A stretch of DNA of 64,000 nucleotides from DASXQK01 sp963724385 (lineage in GTDB: Bacteria > Pseudomonadota > Alphaproteobacteria > Dongiales > Dongiaceae): NCBI GenBank assembly GCA_963724385.1, contig CAVRUJ010000001.1, forward strand, positions 1,984,001-2,048,000, read 5' to 3'. The notes under the pieces are model-generated. The model did no database searches. It was not told the origin of the DNA and was given only the letters and a program-made list of their open reading frames with translations. Position numbers and translations under genes: made by a program. Shown here in pieces: positions 9,515 to 17,935 of the stretch (the stretch's first letter is position 1; every line of letters starts with the position of its first letter).

Positions 9515-11314
9515 ATGGACCTGAGGTCCCTTCGGGCGAAATGGCGGTCATTTCGCCAACGTGCCCGCAACGACGAACTGTTCCTCATTCTGCTCGCTGC
9601 GATCTCCGGCGCCGTGGCGGCAGCCGGCGTGATCGGACTCCGGGGACTGGTGGTCGTCATGCACCACTACCTCTATGGGGTGCCGTTTCAGGAATACGCC
9701 CTCAGCCAGGCGCTGCTCAAATGGTGGCGGCCCTTGGCGGTGCTCGGTCTGGGCGGCCTCGCTTACGGCGTCGCGGCTTATGTCATCCAGCGCCGGCGCA
9801 AGCAGGAGCCGCTCGACGTCATCGAGGCGAATGCCCTCCACGGCGGCATCATGTCGCTTTCCGACGGAATCGTCATAGCCCTGATGACCGCCGGCTCCGT
9901 CGGCCTCGGCGCCTCGGTCGGGCTGGAAGCCGGTGCCACGCAGCTGAGCGCTGCGGTGTCGAGCTGGCTCGGCCAGCGCTTCAAGCTCAGCCGGTCCTCC
10001 TTGCGGACCATGGTCGGCTGCGGCGCGGCGGCGGCCATTGCGGCCGTGTTCAATGCACCCATCGCCGGCACGTTCTTTGCCCTGGAGCTGGTCATCGGCG
10101 GCTATGCGGTGACCGCCCTCGTGCCGGTGGCCGTCGCGGCGATCACCGGCACGTTGACGGGGCACTTCTTCTTCGACGTCAGGCCCATTTACTACGTCGT
10201 CACGCCGCCGATGCTCAATTCGAACGACTATGTGCTGTTTGCTCTGCTCGGCCTGGCGGCGGCGGCCGTGGGTGTCGGCGTCATGTGGGCCGCGACGAGG
10301 TTCGAGAGCCTGTTGCGCGGCGCGGCGATTCCATCTTGGCTCAGGCCCGTCGCCGGCGGGTTGATGGTTGCCGGCCTCGGCTATTTCTATCCGCAGGTCC
10401 TGGGAACCGGCCATGAATTGATGGCCGCGATGCTGAGGGACAATGTGCCCGTCGATCTCGTCCTTATCCTGCTCGTGGCCAAGGCGCTGGCCTCGGCGAT
10501 CAGCATCGGCAGCGGCTTCCGGGGCGGCCTGTTCAGCACGTCGCTGTTGCTGGGTGGGCTGCTGGGCACGGTATATTGGCACGTCTGCTTCCATTTCCTC
10601 CCGACGCTGGTCGCCGTCCACTCGGCCTATGCCGTGGTCGGCATAGGCGCCGTCGCCGCCGCGATCGTGGGTGCGCCGCTGACCATGATCCTCCTCGTCT
10701 TCGAGATCACGTCCGACTACACGATGACTCTGGGCGTCGCCGTTGCGGCCATGACGTCGACCGTCATCACCCGGCGCTGGTTCGGTTACTCCTTCTCGAC
10801 CTGGCGGTTCCACGTGCGCGGGCTGGGCCTGAAGGGGGCCTACGACGTGAGCCGGATGTACGAGCTGACGGTGCGCCGGGTGCTCGACCGCGACATGATG
10901 CGCGTTCCGGCGACGATGAAGCTGGAGGATCTCTTGCGCGAGTTCGCCAGGCAGCGCCAATCCCTGGCCTTCGTTCACAAGGAAGATGACAGCTTCGTTG
11001 GCATCATCGAGAGCCAGAGCGCGTCCGCCAAGATCGCCGAACCGGGTTCGGGCAATGACATGACGGCCGGAGGTCTCGCCGAACCCCAAGCGCGACTGCT
11101 GACGCCCGACGACCGGCTCAGCACCGCGCTCGAGGTCCTGGACGAGATGGATTACGAAACCGCGGCCGTGGTCACGTCGCCCACCGACCCTCGCCTGGTC
11201 GGCTGCGTCCACAAGGCGCATCTGCTGCGATGCCTGGTCGAGGAAGCGGACCAGATGCGCCGCGAGGAACTGGGTGCCGTCGGCCTCTTCGCCGAAGACG
11301 ATCGTCCCCGCTGA
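9515..11314 (+). CDS. CLC-family chloride channel/antiporter with C-terminal CBS domains
   Basis: Membrane protein of the ClC superfamily, 599 residues. It has about ten to twelve membrane helices over residues 20-430, then a cytoplasmic tail with two CBS-like segments (about 455-590) that in relatives bind adenine nucleotides. The core motif equivalent to GREGP is here GLEAGATQL, so the gating glutamate is kept but the proline is not; the later GxFxP-like segment reads SGFRGGLFSTS. It is therefore a divergent subgroup and channel versus Cl-/H+ exchange cannot be decided. ATG 9515 was chosen because the hydrophobic core starts soon after; the reading frame is open to 9443. The strongest minus-strand open frame here is a codon-bias shadow. 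Confidence 0.88.
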   Translation: MDLRSLRAKWRSFRQRARNDELFLILLAAISGAVAAAGVIGLRGLVVVMHHYLYGVPFQEYALSQALLKWWRPLAVLGLGGLAYGVAAYVIQRRRKQEPLDVIEANALHGGIMSLSDGIVIALMTAGSVGLGASVGLEAGATQLSAAVSSWLGQRFKLSRSSLRTMVGCGAAAAIAAVFNAPIAGTFFALELVIGGYAVTALVPVAVAAITGTLTGHFFFDVRPIYYVVTPPMLNSNDYVLFALLGLAAAAVGVGVMWAATRFESLLRGAAIPSWLRPVAGGLMVAGLGYFYPQVLGTGHELMAAMLRDNVPVDLVLILLVAKALASAISIGSGFRGGLFSTSLLLGGLLGTVYWHVCFHFLPTLVAVHSAYAVVGIGAVAAAIVGAPLTMILLVFEITSDYTMTLGVAVAAMTSTVITRRWFGYSFSTWRFHVRGLGLKGAYDVSRMYELTVRRVLDRDMMRVPATMKLEDLLREFARQRQSLAFVHKEDDSFVGIIESQSASAKIAEPGSGNDMTAGGLAEPQARLLTPDDRLSTALEVLDEMDYETAAVVTSPTDPRLVGCVHKAHLLRCLVEEADQMRREELGAVGLFAEDDRPR

Positions 11315-11431
11315 GGCAGCAGTCCCGAGACCTCTAATTGTCACAGTGCCAAGGCAAGCTGAACCATCAGACTCTAAATTCCGGATCGCAGTGGTCACAA
11401 GACGGTCGGTTGGTTTGGCAAGGAGGCGATC

Positions 11432-12448
11432 ATGACCCAGCTTGCGCGACAGCAGCCGAGTGATACGCTAGCGCCGAGTGCAATGTCGGAGCGTTGGGCT
11501 AGCCCCGGGAACCGCCCAAACGAGGCGGGAGGATTTTCCGTGTTCGATATGACGCAGTCCGCCGTCGGTCTTGCCAAGGTTCTGGTAGCCGTCGACGGTT
11601 CTGAATTCAGCGCCGGGGCCATCCGCGTGGCGACGGAACTCACGCGTGCCGCGGGCGCCCTTCTGGTGGTCCTCACCGTGCTGCCCGCGCGGCACGGGTC
11701 CGATGTCATGGGGGTCGACACCCGACTGGCCGAGCAGGAGGAGGCGCTCAAGCTGGTCCAGAGCACCGTCGCCGGCGTGGAGGCGAGCGGCGTGAAGACC
11801 CTGGCCGCGACGCACCGGGGCCGCAGCCCCGCACAGGGCATCGTCGCCGCGGCGAAAGAACACAACGCCGACATGATCGTGATGGGCCGGCGCGGCAAGT
11901 ACAGCTTGGCGCGGGCCATGCTGGGCGGTGCCGTGGCAAAGGTGATCGGCGGCGCAACGTGCCCGGTCCTGGTGACGCCCAGGGCCTCGAAGATGTGGGA
12001 GCGGCGCATCCTGCTGGCAAGCGATGGTTCGCCGGCAAGCGAGACGGCGACGAGGATCGCCGCCCGCTTGGCCCGCGCGCGGAATCTCCCGCTTACTGTT
12101 CTCTCGGTCGAAGTCCCCAAGCACTCACCCGAGCGCCAGGCCGAGGCCGCGAAGATCGTCGAGCGGACGGTCGCGGCATTGCGCGCGGAGGGAATCGACG
12201 CCGACGGGAAGGTCGGGCACGGCTTGCCGCCGGATGAGATCCAGACCATCGTCGGTCAGACCGGGGCGGATTTGGTCGTGATCGGCAGCGAGGGGCGCAC
12301 TGGCCTCGGGCGCGTCCTGCTCGGCAGCAACAGCGAGGCGGTGATCGCGCGCGCCACCTGCCCGGTGCTGGTGGCCACGGCGGCGATGGCGGGAAGCGCC
12401 GTCGTTCAACCGCTGGCGGAAGCCGAACCGGAGGGCGAGCCGCGCTGA
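11432..12448 (+). CDS. Tandem universal stress protein (two UspA domains)
   Basis: Cytoplasmic stress protein of 338 residues containing two complete Usp domains. The first spans about residues 48-190, with the ATP-loop signature GRRGKYSLARAMLGG. The second spans about 195-325, with GSEGRTGLGRVLLGS. Both end in the family motif ATCPVLV. The spacing G-2x-G-9x-G with a following small residue indicates ATP-binding Usp proteins. An N-terminal extension of about 45 residues has no recognisable domain. The start ATG 11432 has an excellent Shine-Dalgarno sequence (AAGGAGG). It is 117 bases after the chloride channel on the same strand, with no terminator seen between, so the two may be co-expressed. 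Confidence 0.95.
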   Translation: MTQLARQQPSDTLAPSAMSERWASPGNRPNEAGGFSVFDMTQSAVGLAKVLVAVDGSEFSAGAIRVATELTRAAGALLVVLTVLPARHGSDVMGVDTRLAEQEEALKLVQSTVAGVEASGVKTLAATHRGRSPAQGIVAAAKEHNADMIVMGRRGKYSLARAMLGGAVAKVIGGATCPVLVTPRASKMWERRILLASDGSPASETATRIAARLARARNLPLTVLSVEVPKHSPERQAEAAKIVERTVAALRAEGIDADGKVGHGLPPDEIQTIVGQTGADLVVIGSEGRTGLGRVLLGSNSEAVIARATCPVLVATAAMAGSAVVQPLAEAEPEGEPR

Positions 12449-12505
12449 GTGGCGCATTTCCGGCGGCCGTAGCCGACCGAAAACTGCGTCGGCCGAACAG
12501 CTGAT

Positions 12506-13735
12506 TCAGTTCCGTCCTTCGCCGTCTTCTTCCGGCGGCCGGATGCTGCGGAAGAGGGCAAAGAGGGCAAGGTCGTAGCCGGCCTTGAGCAGCCCCCCGA
12601 TGAGCAGCGGCCAGCCGAAGGACTGCAACGACAGCAGGCCGCCGGATATCGCCGGGCCGAGGGCGGATGCGAGGCTGCGCGGAACCGCGGTAATGCTGGC
12701 GGCCGCGGCCCGCTCCGCCGGCGTGACGATGGCCATGACGTAGGAGCTGCGTGTGGGGACATCCATCTGGGAGAGCAGACTGCGCAGCATGAGCAAGGCG
12801 AGGGACCATCGCAGGTCCGGCATGAAGGGGATAAAGACCAGGCAGAGATTGGACGGCAGATGGGTGAACACCATCGTATTGATGAGCCCGATCCTCTCGG
12901 CTAGCGGCGCGGCCGCCAGAAAGGAGAGCGCCGAGAGCATGTTCGTCCAGAAGAAGATCTGGGCGGCGGCGGCGACCGAAAGGCCGAAGCGCTGAAAGAA
13001 CCAGAGCGCCAGGATCGATTGCACGAAGAGCCCGCCCCCGAAAGCGTCGATGCTGAAAAGTGCGGCCAAGCCGTGAACCCGCCGGCGAGACGGTCCGAGC
13101 GGCCGGGCTGCGGCCCTCTCGTCCTCGCCACTTGCCGGTCGGAGCAGGCGATAGACCAGCCCCGAAGCCGCGCCGACGGCGGCATAGGCGAGGAACATCC
13201 CGTGGAACGCGCCGAGCGGCGTGGCGCCGAGATCGCGAACGAGCAGGTTCGGGACCGCGGCGATCAAGCAGCCGATTCCTCCCATCAACGATCCCGCGAG
13301 GCTGTATCTGGAAAACAGAGCCGTTCGCTCCCGGCTCGATACAGCGCCGGCGAGAAGGGAGTGTTCCAGGGGCAGAAACATGCTGACATCGCCGGCCGAA
13401 GGGTTGAGCGGCCCTAGGAAGGCGACGGCCAGCAAGATCCAGAACGATTCCGTGGCGGCGAATGCCAAGCCCGTCACGGCCATCAGCGCGGCCCCGACGA
13501 TCAAGAGTCCGCGCGGCGAAAGCCCCAACTTTACATGGCCGACCATCAGCGTCATCGCGGCCGAGCCGGCCAAGGCCGAGGTCGCCAGCAGGCCGATCCG
13601 CAATGGTCCAAAACCCAGGAGCAGCAGATAGGCGGGCAGCAGGACGCTGACAAAGCCATCCGCCGTCGCCCGCAAGCTCTTGGCCGTCAGGAGCAACGTG
13701 GCGTTGCGCGAGGCGGATGGCGGGAGAAGACGCAT
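12506..13735 (-). CDS. Major facilitator superfamily transporter
   Basis: Polytopic inner-membrane protein of 409 residues with about 12 hydrophobic helices and a charged central loop near residues 195-215. The N-half carries an MFS-like loop after TM2 (GHVKLGLSPRGLL). Substrate is not predictable. Nothing in the sequence ties it to a drug or sugar subfamily. It is convergent with the universal stress protein (57 bases apart). An in-frame ATG at 13735 opens the first helix; the Shine-Dalgarno sequence is weak. No regulator adjoins it. Confidence 0.85.
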   Translation of the reverse strand: MRLLPPSASRNATLLLTAKSLRATADGFVSVLLPAYLLLLGFGPLRIGLLATSALAGSAAMTLMVGHVKLGLSPRGLLIVGAALMAVTGLAFAATESFWILLAVAFLGPLNPSAGDVSMFLPLEHSLLAGAVSSRERTALFSRYSLAGSLMGGIGCLIAAVPNLLVRDLGATPLGAFHGMFLAYAAVGAASGLVYRLLRPASGEDERAAARPLGPSRRRVHGLAALFSIDAFGGGLFVQSILALWFFQRFGLSVAAAAQIFFWTNMLSALSFLAAAPLAERIGLINTMVFTHLPSNLCLVFIPFMPDLRWSLALLMLRSLLSQMDVPTRSSYVMAIVTPAERAAAASITAVPRSLASALGPAISGGLLSLQSFGWPLLIGGLLKAGYDLALFALFRSIRPPEEDGEGRN

Positions 13736-13820
13736 CGAGGCCCGTTGCGCCTCAGGGCCTCGGGCGAATCAGGCGGCGAGGCCGGGCCATGTTCGTCGGG
13801 GGGCTTCCGGATGCGATGGT

Positions 13821-14045
13821 TCAGCCACGATCGGCGAGCTTGCGGCGCGCTGCCCGATAGACGCTTTCCAGGATCAGGGCGATGCAGCCCGCGAGCAGGA
13901 GCAGGCCGCCCGCGAGCGGCGTCAGCCAGCCGGCCTTGACCGCCACCGTGGCGATGGCGACGAGGCCCAGAATCGCCAATGCCAGGCTGCCGTCGTCGAT
14001 AAAGAGCCCGACCAGGCCGGTGAAGACCGCGCGGATCGCGTTCAT
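13821..14045 (-). CDS. Small two-helix membrane protein
   Basis: A 74-residue protein with two hydrophobic segments (about residues 3-33 and 35-58) followed by a basic tail (YRAARRKLADRG). Its ATG at 14045 overlaps the TGA of the upstream membrane protein gene (ATGA), so the two are translationally coupled. No family recognised. Translational coupling suggests it partners the COG4280-like protein. Confidence 0.75.
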   Translation of the reverse strand: MNAIRAVFTGLVGLFIDDGSLALAILGLVAIATVAVKAGWLTPLAGGLLLLAGCIALILESVYRAARRKLADRG

Positions 14046-14797
14046 CGGGACACCGTCACAGGCCGCGCGGCGTGGTAGTTTCTGAGGAGCTTCGTTGCCA
14101 CCAGAGCGGTTGCCGCAAACATGGCGGCGATGCCGAGGAGTGCTGCATCGGCACCCGGCCAGGCCGCGCCGAGGCCCTCTCCCGTCCAGAACACCCCGAA
14201 GGAGCTCAGCATCACTCCAACCACGAACTTGAGGGCGTTTTCCGGGACTTGCGACAAGGGGCGATGAACGATGACTCCGATCGCCAGGACCAGGAGGACG
14301 GCCGCCACGGCACCCAGGCTCGCATAGCCGGTGAGCCCGTGCCCGGCGCCCACGGCGATCACGATGAAGACGACTTCCACGCCTTCCAGGAGCACGGCCT
14401 TGTAGGCGGCGAGGCCGGCGAGGAAATCGGCGCGCCGGTCCAGGGCCTGCTGCTTCAGCATGTCGGCTTCCTCGGCGAAGGCCTTTTCCTCGTCATGGAG
14501 CGCGATGAAACCCGAGGCCCGGAGGATCGCCTTGCGCAGCCAGCGCATGCCGAAAAGGATCAGCAGCACGCCCACGGCGAAGCGGAGCAGGTCGAGGGGG
14601 ATCAGGCCAAGGAGCGGCCCGAGGACCACGACCATCACCGCCAGGCTCAGCAGCGCCAGCGCCGTGCCGACGGCGGCGGGCCGCCAGCCGCGCGAAAGCC
14701 CGACCGCCAGGATGATGGTGAAGGCCTCGACGACCTCGACGAAGGAACCGAGGAAGGAGGCGGAGAGCGTGGAGGTGATCGCGGCGATGTTGCTCAT
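14042..14797 (-). CDS. COG4280-like predicted membrane transporter
   Basis: A 251-residue protein with about seven membrane helices. Two internal repeats carry glutamate motifs within membrane helices: SFVEVVEAFTI (about residue 16) and LLEGVEVVFIVIAVG (about 135). This inverted-repeat design with paired acidic residues recalls cation exchangers such as the GDT1/UPF0016 group and resembles the uncharacterised COG4280 proteins; the transported ion is unknown. A soluble loop rich in glutamate and lysine separates the two halves. It is coupled to the 74-residue membrane protein downstream. Upstream on the same strand is the ABC ATPase relic, so the pair may once have been the tail of a longer operon. 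Confidence 0.7.
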   Translation of the reverse strand: MSNIAAITSTLSASFLGSFVEVVEAFTIILAVGLSRGWRPAAVGTALALLSLAVMVVVLGPLLGLIPLDLLRFAVGVLLILFGMRWLRKAILRASGFIALHDEEKAFAEEADMLKQQALDRRADFLAGLAAYKAVLLEGVEVVFIVIAVGAGHGLTGYASLGAVAAVLLVLAIGVIVHRPLSQVPENALKFVVGVMLSSFGVFWTGEGLGAAWPGADAALLGIAAMFAATALVATKLLRNYHAARPVTVSR

Positions 14798-14833
14798 GAT
14801 CGATACCCGTTCACAGACTCGTCGGTCGCTGGC

Positions 14834-15020
14834 CTATTCGGCGAGCACGGTACAGCGCTCGGGCGGGATGGAAAAGTCGATGGCCGCGCCCGGGTCCTCC
14901 CGCTTCGGCCAGTCGATCCGCACGATGTCGTTGGCCACCCGCAGCATCAGGCGCCAGCAGCGGCCGTGATAGGCGCTGTCGACCACCTCGCCGCGGATCC
15001 GATTTTCGGGATGGCTCGCG
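14834..15020 (-). pseudogene. 3' relic of an Fbp/Pot-type ABC transporter ATPase (TOBE domain)
   Basis: A minus-strand frame ending at TAG 14834-14836 encodes about 58 residues that align with the C-terminal TOBE domain of the intact ATPase next door. NRIRGEVVDSAYHGRCWRL here matches NRLEGSVISATFIGRCWRL there, and both end in an IPPERC or VPPDRC motif. No start codon, Walker A or signature motif precedes it: upstream of about 15020 the similarity is lost. It is therefore a decayed homologue, not an exon-sized gene. The likeliest history is replacement of an older ABC operon by the neighbouring phosphonate-type cassette, leaving the old 3' end. Confidence 0.8.
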
Positions 15021-15120
15021 GCCGGCCGGCCCCCCGCATATCAGAATGCGGTGTTTCTGCAGACGGTTCGGCAATAGTGACAGGTGGGCGTGAATGAGGC
15101 GCGCGCATCGGCTACGATCT

Positions 15121-16194
15121 CTAACTCGGCCCCGGCACCAGAGTAACGCAACGGTCCGGCGGCACTGCAAAGGCAATGTCCTCGCCGATTTTTGCTCGCG
15201 CGGGCCAGTCAACCTGTAAGATCCTGTCGTCTACCTGGACGGACAAGCGCCAGCAACGGCCTATGAATGTCGCGCTGATCACTGACCCTTCCAGCCTGTT
15301 GCAGTCGAGGTTGTACGCCGGCACGGTGTCCTCGGGTCGGAATACGCAGTCGCTGGGCCCGGGTGCGATCCCGCCCGCAACACGCAAACGGCAGCTGCCG
15401 GCAACAAATTCCGCCACCCCGTTGGTGACAGCCACGGTGCCTCTGATCTGGTTTGCTCCCCCCAGAAAGTTGGCTACGAACAGAGACGCCGGCCGGCGAT
15501 AAAGTTCCTCCGGATCCCCTGTTTGTAGGATGCGTCCATCGTGAATCAGCGCGAGGCGATCGCACATGGCCATGGCTTCGCTCTGATCGTGGGTGATGTA
15601 GATCGCAGTGGTACCTTGGGCGTGTATTGCCGACAGAATTTCTGTCCGAAGCTGTTCCCTGAGGGCCGCATCGACATTGCTGAGAGGCTCGTCCATCAGT
15701 ATCAGTTGTGGTTTCGCGGCAAGGCTTCGAGCAAGGGCGAGGCGCTGCTGTTGCCCTCCGGACAGCTGGTCTGGGTAACGCCGCGCGAGCTCCGCGATGT
15801 GCACGGCTTCGAGCGCCTCACGCACTTGGCGGTCGCGGTCGGAGCGCGCCATGCCGGCCATCTGCAGGCCGAAGCCGACATTCTCGGCAACCGTCATGTG
15901 CGGCCAAACCGCATAGTCCTGGAAGACGAAACCGACCCCGCGCGCCTCCACGGGCACATTGGTGTTCGCATTCCAAATGCTGCGTCCGGCGATGGCGATT
16001 TCGCCAGCGTCGGGCTCGGACAGTCCGGCGATGAGGCGAATCAAGGTTGTCTTGCCGGAGCCGCTCGGCCCCAAGATCGACAGCACCTCCCCGTGCTCCA
16101 CCGACAGGTCGAGCCCGTGCAGAACCTGCTTGCCGCCGAGCCGCTTAGCGAGCCCGCGACATGCCAACCATGGCGCCAAGCCCAGACCTCCCAA
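15121..16194 (-). CDS. ABC transporter ATPase (FbpC/PhnT-like)
   Basis: Cytoplasmic ATPase driving the importer encoded just upstream. All motifs are present: Walker A GPSGSGKTT, Q-loop VFQDYAVWPHMT, signature LSGGQQQR, Walker B LILMDEP, switch histidine in YITHD, then a TOBE domain in the last 120 residues. Length 357 is typical for the ferric/2-aminoethylphosphonate/polyamine ATPase group. The start is uncertain. TTG 16194 gives the longest product, while TTG 16167 gives the family-typical N-terminus just before ACRGLAKRLGGKQVL. Either start overlaps the 3' end of the permease gene, indicating translational coupling. It is the last gene of the four-gene operon running from 20145. Confidence 0.93.
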   Translation of the reverse strand: MGGLGLAPWLACRGLAKRLGGKQVLHGLDLSVEHGEVLSILGPSGSGKTTLIRLIAGLSEPDAGEIAIAGRSIWNANTNVPVEARGVGFVFQDYAVWPHMTVAENVGFGLQMAGMARSDRDRQVREALEAVHIAELARRYPDQLSGGQQQRLALARSLAAKPQLILMDEPLSNVDAALREQLRTEILSAIHAQGTTAIYITHDQSEAMAMCDRLALIHDGRILQTGDPEELYRRPASLFVANFLGGANQIRGTVAVTNGVAEFVAGSCRLRVAGGIAPGPSDCVFRPEDTVPAYNLDCNRLEGSVISATFIGRCWRLSVQVDDRILQVDWPARAKIGEDIAFAVPPDRCVTLVPGPS

Positions 16195-17935
16195 AAGACC
16201 GCACCAGCCGTGTCGCGATGAGGGCTATGCAGCCGGCCGATGCCGCGGTGCAAAGGATAGCAACCAGAGAAAGAGCCGAACCAAGTCCGTCATCATCATT
16301 GCCGAAGAGGCGGACAATCAACGTAGGCGCAGGCGGCCCGTCGGCGGGTTCCAGCACTTCTGACATGGGCAGCTCGAAGACCGTCCGTACGAACACGAAC
16401 AGCACGGCCGTGATCAGGCTCAGCGCGATCAGAGGCATGATGATGCGGGTGAGGCGCGCCGTCTCGCCCGCCCCGTGCAGTCGTGCCGCATCGATGAGGT
16501 TCGGTGAAATCTGGCCGATGGCGGAAAGAACGATCACCAATGCATAGGGCAAGCCTGCTGCCACATAACCCAATACCAGCAAGGGCCAAGTCCCGTAGAG
16601 CGGCATGTCGCGAAAGCCAGGCAAACGGTCCCAGACGAGGATGAAGCCCAATCCAAGCACGATCCCGGGAATCGCGATCGTCCCGACAGCGACCAGAAGC
16701 ACCACCTGACGCAGCAGCTTGCTGGCCTGCTCGATGCGCCAAGCCAGTAGTAGGGCTACAACACCAGTGAACAGCGCCGTAAGAGCGGCGAGTCCCAAGC
16801 TGCGGAGGAGTGCCGTGTTGGCCGCATGGTCGGGTGTGATCGCCTGAAGGAGGAAACGCCACGTCATGTTGTCGGGTACCAGGCCTTGGCCGAGGGTGCG
16901 GCATGCCGCGCGCAAGGTGATCGCGACCAAAGGAAGGTAAACCGCAAGTATGCCCACCAGCAGCACCACACAGGTCACGGCCCAGCGCGCTGCGCCAAGG
17001 CGCATCGGACGCGCCGGACGAGAGCGACCCGAAATCAGTCGGAGGCTGCGCTGCCGGCGAAGCATTCTGTCGCCAGCGAGCACTACCAAAAGCATCGCCA
17101 GGAGCAGGAGCGCCTGGCTGCCGGCGAGCGCGAAGTCGACGGGGAAGTCGCTCGTTGCGGTATAAATGCTGTAGGTCAAGAGGCCGAAATTGATCGTCCG
17201 GGCGATTGTCGCCGCCATGCCGAAGTCGGCTACGACCTCCGCGAAGATGGCCAGAAAAGCCAGCGCGACCGCGGGTGCCAGCAGCGGCATGTTGATACGA
17301 ATCCACGCCTGCCAGGATGAAGCGCCTGCAACGCGAGCCGCCTCCTCGAATTCGCCGCCCAGACCCGCCATGGCGCCGGCGACGATGAAATATGCAAGCG
17401 GGAACAGGTTCAGGGTGTGCACAAAAATGAGGCCAGGCAGGCCGAAGAACGCGTGTTGCACCACTATCGGCAACAACCCAAACTGAGCAAGGTAGCCACG
17501 GGGCGCCATCAACAGCACCCAGGCCAGTGCCTTCAGATACCCGGGCGTGAGAAAAACCAGCCATGGCGTTAATGCGAGAGCCGGTCGCCACCGCACGTCA
17601 GTGCGCTGCATCACCAGAGCATAGGCAAAGCCAAGAATTGTGGCGCTCGAGGCGGCAATGCCGCCGAGCAGCATGGAGTGCAGTATCGCGGCCACGCTAC
17701 GCCGATCGCTGAGACTGTTGGCCAGCGCCGCGAGGCTGACGCTGCCCGGCCCGTTGTTCGGGTCGAACAGCGCAGGCATGAAAGCCTGCACCAGAATAAG
17801 CCCGAGCGGCAGTCCGATCAGCAGCACGAAGGCCGCCCCAGCCGCCGCCGAGAATACGTGCTGCCCAAGCTTTAGCCCCGAGGGGACTAGCCTATCTGCC
17901 AGGCCCCCCCTGAATGGCCCGCGAACCTCGGTCAA
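16145..17935 (-). CDS. Fused two-domain ABC transporter permease (FbpB/PhnU-V type)
   Basis: Inner-membrane permease of 596 residues made of two homologous halves, each with about six helices. The EAA-loop sequences that dock the ATPase are at about residues 200-220 (EEAARVAGASSWQAW) and 480-500 (IDAARLHGAGETARL). Such fused permeases serve Fe3+ or phosphonate binding-protein importers. The start is TTG at 17935, overlapping the TGA of the substrate-binding protein gene by 3 bases, so coupling is tight. It lies between the binding protein and the ATPase, completing the transporter. The base composition of this operon looks lower in GC than its flanks, hinting at acquisition. Confidence 0.9.
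   Translation of the reverse strand: MTEVRGPFRGGLADRLVPSGLKLGQHVFSAAAGAAFVLLIGLPLGLILVQAFMPALFDPNNGPGSVSLAALANSLSDRRSVAAILHSMLLGGIAASSATILGFAYALVMQRTDVRWRPALALTPWLVFLTPGYLKALAWVLLMAPRGYLAQFGLLPIVVQHAFFGLPGLIFVHTLNLFPLAYFIVAGAMAGLGGEFEEAARVAGASSWQAWIRINMPLLAPAVALAFLAIFAEVVADFGMAATIARTINFGLLTYSIYTATSDFPVDFALAGSQALLLLAMLLVVLAGDRMLRRQRSLRLISGRSRPARPMRLGAARWAVTCVVLLVGILAVYLPLVAITLRAACRTLGQGLVPDNMTWRFLLQAITPDHAANTALLRSLGLAALTALFTGVVALLLAWRIEQASKLLRQVVLLVAVGTIAIPGIVLGLGFILVWDRLPGFRDMPLYGTWPLLVLGYVAAGLPYALVIVLSAIGQISPNLIDAARLHGAGETARLTRIIMPLIALSLITAVLFVFVRTVFELPMSEVLEPADGPPAPTLIVRLFGNDDDGLGSALSLVAILCTAASAGCIALIATRLVRSFGRSGLGAMVGMSRAR

Noticed and set aside
9548..11398. 616-codon minus-strand open frame
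   Set aside because: Antisense to the CLC gene, whose membrane helices and CBS domains are clear.
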